Below, one piece after another: positions 6,362-7,983 of a stretch of 7,983 bases of DNA (within the stretch, counting starts at the first letter, position 1; each line of letters opens with the position of its first letter). The notes under the pieces were generated by a model that searched no databases, was not told where the DNA came from, and saw nothing but the letters and a program-made list of their open reading frames with translations. Source of the stretch: Bacillota bacterium (lineage in GTDB: Bacteria > Bacillota > Negativicutes > Veillonellales > Negativicoccaceae). Made by a program: the position numbers and the translations under genes. The stretch spans positions 1-7,983 of the forward strand of contig JAEZZT010000035.1 in the NCBI GenBank assembly GCA_023418435.1. Direction: 5' to 3'.

Positions 6362-6372
6362 TTTTTCACCTC

Positions 6373-7743
6373 TTATTGACCGCTGAAACAGTACTTGCCA
6401 CGGCCATTACTATTGAATCTTTTCCAATTTTTCCATTTTTCGCAAGCCGTACGTGATATACGGGGCGAAAACTCCGGAGAGTAGGTGCGTATTTTCTCGG
6501 TCAAACCATGAAGACCTTGAATCTGCTCGTCCACTCTCTTCTTCACCAAATCGCAAACTTCACCGGCGGCCTGAGACATCGGAGTCTCTTTGACTTCATT
6601 GATCTTGGTCCGCAAGATCTGCACAGCCTCTTCGCCCGTGCTATGCAAAGCCTTGCAGAAATCTTCCTGCATTTTTCCGGTACAAGTAGCCAATGCCTGA
6701 CGATATTGCTGCAACCGACCGGCCGAAATACTTCTCCAACGCCCCGTCCATTGATGAAATCCGCTGACTTCATCCACTCTCTGACGCCCCGCTAAACAAA
6801 GCGCCGCTTCTTGACAAATATCGCGAATGACTTTTTCGGCCGGCAGGATCGAATGTATTCTCAGCATATTCGTACCGGCAAAAATCAAGCCGGTCACGCC
6901 ATCTCCCTGTTGAGCTCGGATCAAAGCCTGACTCAAACAAAAGCGACGAGTGCATTTCTTCAAACAATTGGTGCAGACTTTCGGTCTTTCTACGGTATCA
7001 TTGAGAACCGCTTCCGAAAAGGGATTGCGAATCGCCTGTCCCGGCAATCCGACCGAGCTTTGAATCACAATAATATCTTCCGGACGACTGCAGCGTACAT
7101 ATGCTTCTTTCATCGCCGGAGACGCAGCGGATTCATCCGTCGCCGTAAAGCGACTGCCGATTTGCACACCATCCGCACCGAGTTCCAGCATTTCCGCCAT
7201 ATCCCTGCCATTGACGACTCCACCGGCGCCGATCACGGGCAAACTCACTGCGGCACGGACTTCCGGCAGAATTTCTTTGACGGAATGGCTGGTCCCCAAA
7301 TGACCGCCGGCTTCCGCGCCTTCTACCACCACTGCCGAGGCTCCGAGTCTCTCTGCGATACGTGCTAATTTTGCCGTGGAGACAATCGGCACGATGGGAG
7401 TCCGGCTCGCTTTTCCCCAGTCAAAAATATCTCGCGAAAATCCGGCCCCGGCTACGACTAAATCTATTTTTTCATTAATGGCTGTCCATACGCTTTCTTT
7501 AAAGCTGCTGGCTGCCACCATAATGTTGATTCCCACAATTCCATTTGGTGCGATTTGGCGAGCTTTGCGAATCTCTTCGCGCAACTCTTCCATTGTCAAA
7601 CCGGTGGCGGCGATTAAACCGATGCCGCCGGCACGTGCCACCGTCCCTGCCAATCGAGATAAGGACAGGCGAATTGCCATCCCACCTTGAACAATAGGCA
7701 CTTTGGCACATAGTTCACCAATTTTCAATACCGGTAATTTCAT
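6373..7743 (-). CDS. FabK / nitronate monooxygenase-like FMN protein with C-terminal extension
   Basis: 456 residues; FabK and relatives usually have about 310-360. FabK is an FMN-dependent enoyl-ACP reductase; the same fold includes nitronate monooxygenases. Its place between acpP and fabF favours a fatty-acid role. The TIM-barrel core shows IVQGGM (17-22), GVNIM-like GINIMVA (71-77), EAGGHLG (144-150, H148), and the phosphate-binding GAGGVVNGRD (172-181) with GADGVQIGSRF (189-199). A cysteine set C257-x2-C260-x3-C264-x4-C269 may bind a metal or Fe-S cluster and recalls the NMO-type subfamily more than pneumococcal FabK. Residues about 310-420 are extra, mostly amphipathic helix. The last 36 residues are Trp/Cys/Asn/Arg-rich and look out of frame (see findings). 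The ATG follows AGGAGG at 4 nt. Confidence is high for the fold and moderate for the reaction. Confidence 0.88.
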   Translation of the reverse strand: MKLPVLKIGELCAKVPIVQGGMAIRLSLSRLAGTVARAGGIGLIAATGLTMEELREEIRKARQIAPNGIVGINIMVAASSFKESVWTAINEKIDLVVAGAGFSRDIFDWGKASRTPIVPIVSTAKLARIAERLGASAVVVEGAEAGGHLGTSHSVKEILPEVRAAVSLPVIGAGGVVNGRDMAEMLELGADGVQIGSRFTATDESAASPAMKEAYVRCSRPEDIIVIQSSVGLPGQAIRNPFSEAVLNDTVERPKVCTNCLKKCTRRFCLSQALIRAQQGDGVTGLIFAGTNMLRIHSILPAEKVIRDICQEAALCLAGRQRVDEVSGFHQWTGRWRSISAGRLQQYRQALATCTGKMQEDFCKALHSTGEEAVQILRTKINEVKETPMSQAAGEVCDLVKKRVDEQIQGLHGLTEKIRTYSPEFSPRISRTACEKWKNWKRFNSNGRGKYCFSGQ

Positions 7744-7754
7744 GCTACCTCCTG

Positions 7755-7790
7755 AAAAAGAAAGAGCCGGGAGGCGATGCCTCCCGGTCT
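7755..7790 (-). terminator. Strong intrinsic terminator after acpP
   Basis: On the minus strand a perfect 9-bp GC-rich stem CCGGGAGGC/GCCTCCCGG (7779-7787 with 7767-7775) closes an ATC loop, can extend with GAG/CTC across a bulged A, and is followed by CTCTTTCTTTTT. The ribosome site of the next gene starts right after the U-run, so the gap cannot hold a promoter. The likely effect is partial termination, giving more acpP message than fabK-like/fabF/rnc message. Confidence 0.92.
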
Positions 7791-7799
7791 CGGCTTCGC

Positions 7800-7983
7800 T
7801 TACGCGATGTTTTTGTCGATGTATTCAACCGTGTCGCGTACTGTCTTGATTTTTTCCGCCACATCATCCGGAATTTCAATTTCAAATTCTTCTTCAAACG
7901 CCATGATCAATTCAACGATATCCAAAGAATCCGCGCCCAGGTCATCAATGAAGGTGGAATCGATTTGCACGTCAGCTTCATCA
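7800..7983 (-). CDS. acpP: Acyl carrier protein, C-terminal part, 5' end beyond the window
   Basis: Sixty codons plus the TAA stop (7800-7802) are visible. Reading the minus strand gives a very acidic helical protein. The hallmark [18 protein letters not shown] contains the serine (codon 7926-7928) that carries the 4'-phosphopantetheine arm, followed by the conserved EIEIPDD. ACP holds the growing acyl chain as a thioester and presents it to the fatty-acid enzymes, including FabF and a FabK-type reductase, encoded just downstream. Typical ACPs have 75-80 residues, so about 15-20 N-terminal residues and the start codon are outside the window. It is followed by a strong terminator, consistent with the need for high ACP levels. 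Confidence 0.97.
   Translation of the reverse strand, partial: DEADVQIDSTFIDDLGADSLDIVELIMAFEEEFEIEIPDDVAEKIKTVRDTVEYIDKNIA

Noticed and set aside
6484..6500. Programmed -1 frameshifting as the explanation for the odd FabK-like C-terminus
   Set aside because: No X-XXY-YYZ slippery heptamer in the right frame and no clear downstream stimulatory hairpin. A simple one-base loss fits better.
1..7983. Mobile elements, CRISPR arrays, attachment sites or phage genes, looked for especially next to the tRNAs
   Set aside because: No repeated spacers, transposase or integrase motifs, or duplicated tRNA ends are visible within the window.

Overview
The window looks like ordinary chromosome from a low-to-mid GC member of the Bacillota (Firmicutes), most likely from the Negativicutes or a nearby clostridial lineage. 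This is an inference, based on strong AGGAGG-type ribosome sites, tRNAs with encoded CCA, a FabK/nitronate-monooxygenase-type flavoprotein in a fatty-acid cluster, an Elp3-like radical SAM gene directly after rnc, and an mltG-trmR-trhP order that matches Bacillus subtilis yrrL-yrrM-yrrN/O. No 16S rRNA gene is present to fix the taxonomy. Every supported gene is on the minus strand, so transcription runs from high to low coordinates. I see no mobile element, CRISPR array or phage gene.

Layout in the direction of transcription: (1) Fatty-acid block: the 3' end of acpP (acyl carrier protein), a strong intrinsic terminator, a FabK-like FMN protein with an unusual C-terminal extension, fabF (beta-ketoacyl-ACP synthase II) and rnc (RNase III), which overlaps fabF by one base. 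(2) Junction: a perfect 8-bp GCAA-loop hairpin starts at the rnc stop codon and runs into the start region of an Elp3-like radical SAM gene of unknown substrate. (3) A probable promoter, then a tightly overlapping set: mltG (endolytic murein transglycosylase), trmR-type O-methyltransferase, trhP-type U32 protein and a 66-residue DUF4911-type protein. (4) A consensus sigma-70/sigma-A promoter driving tRNA-Thr(UGU), followed one base later by a tRNA-Tyr cut by the window edge.

The first block makes and uses ACP-bound acyl chains. The acpP terminator probably lets ACP be made in excess over the enzymes, which have no room for a promoter of their own in the gap. The third block pairs cell-wall strand cleavage (MltG) with wobble-uridine modification: TrhP-family enzymes hydroxylate U34 to ho5U and TrmR methylates it to mo5U. 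The neighbouring tRNA-Thr(UGU) carries U34 and belongs to the class of tRNAs modified by this pathway.

Points most worth a second look: a likely one-base frameshift near the end of the FabK-like gene, the hairpin across the rnc/radical SAM junction, the terminator after acpP, and the small DUF4911 gene translationally coupled to trhP. I found no clear sign of a wholly new system.
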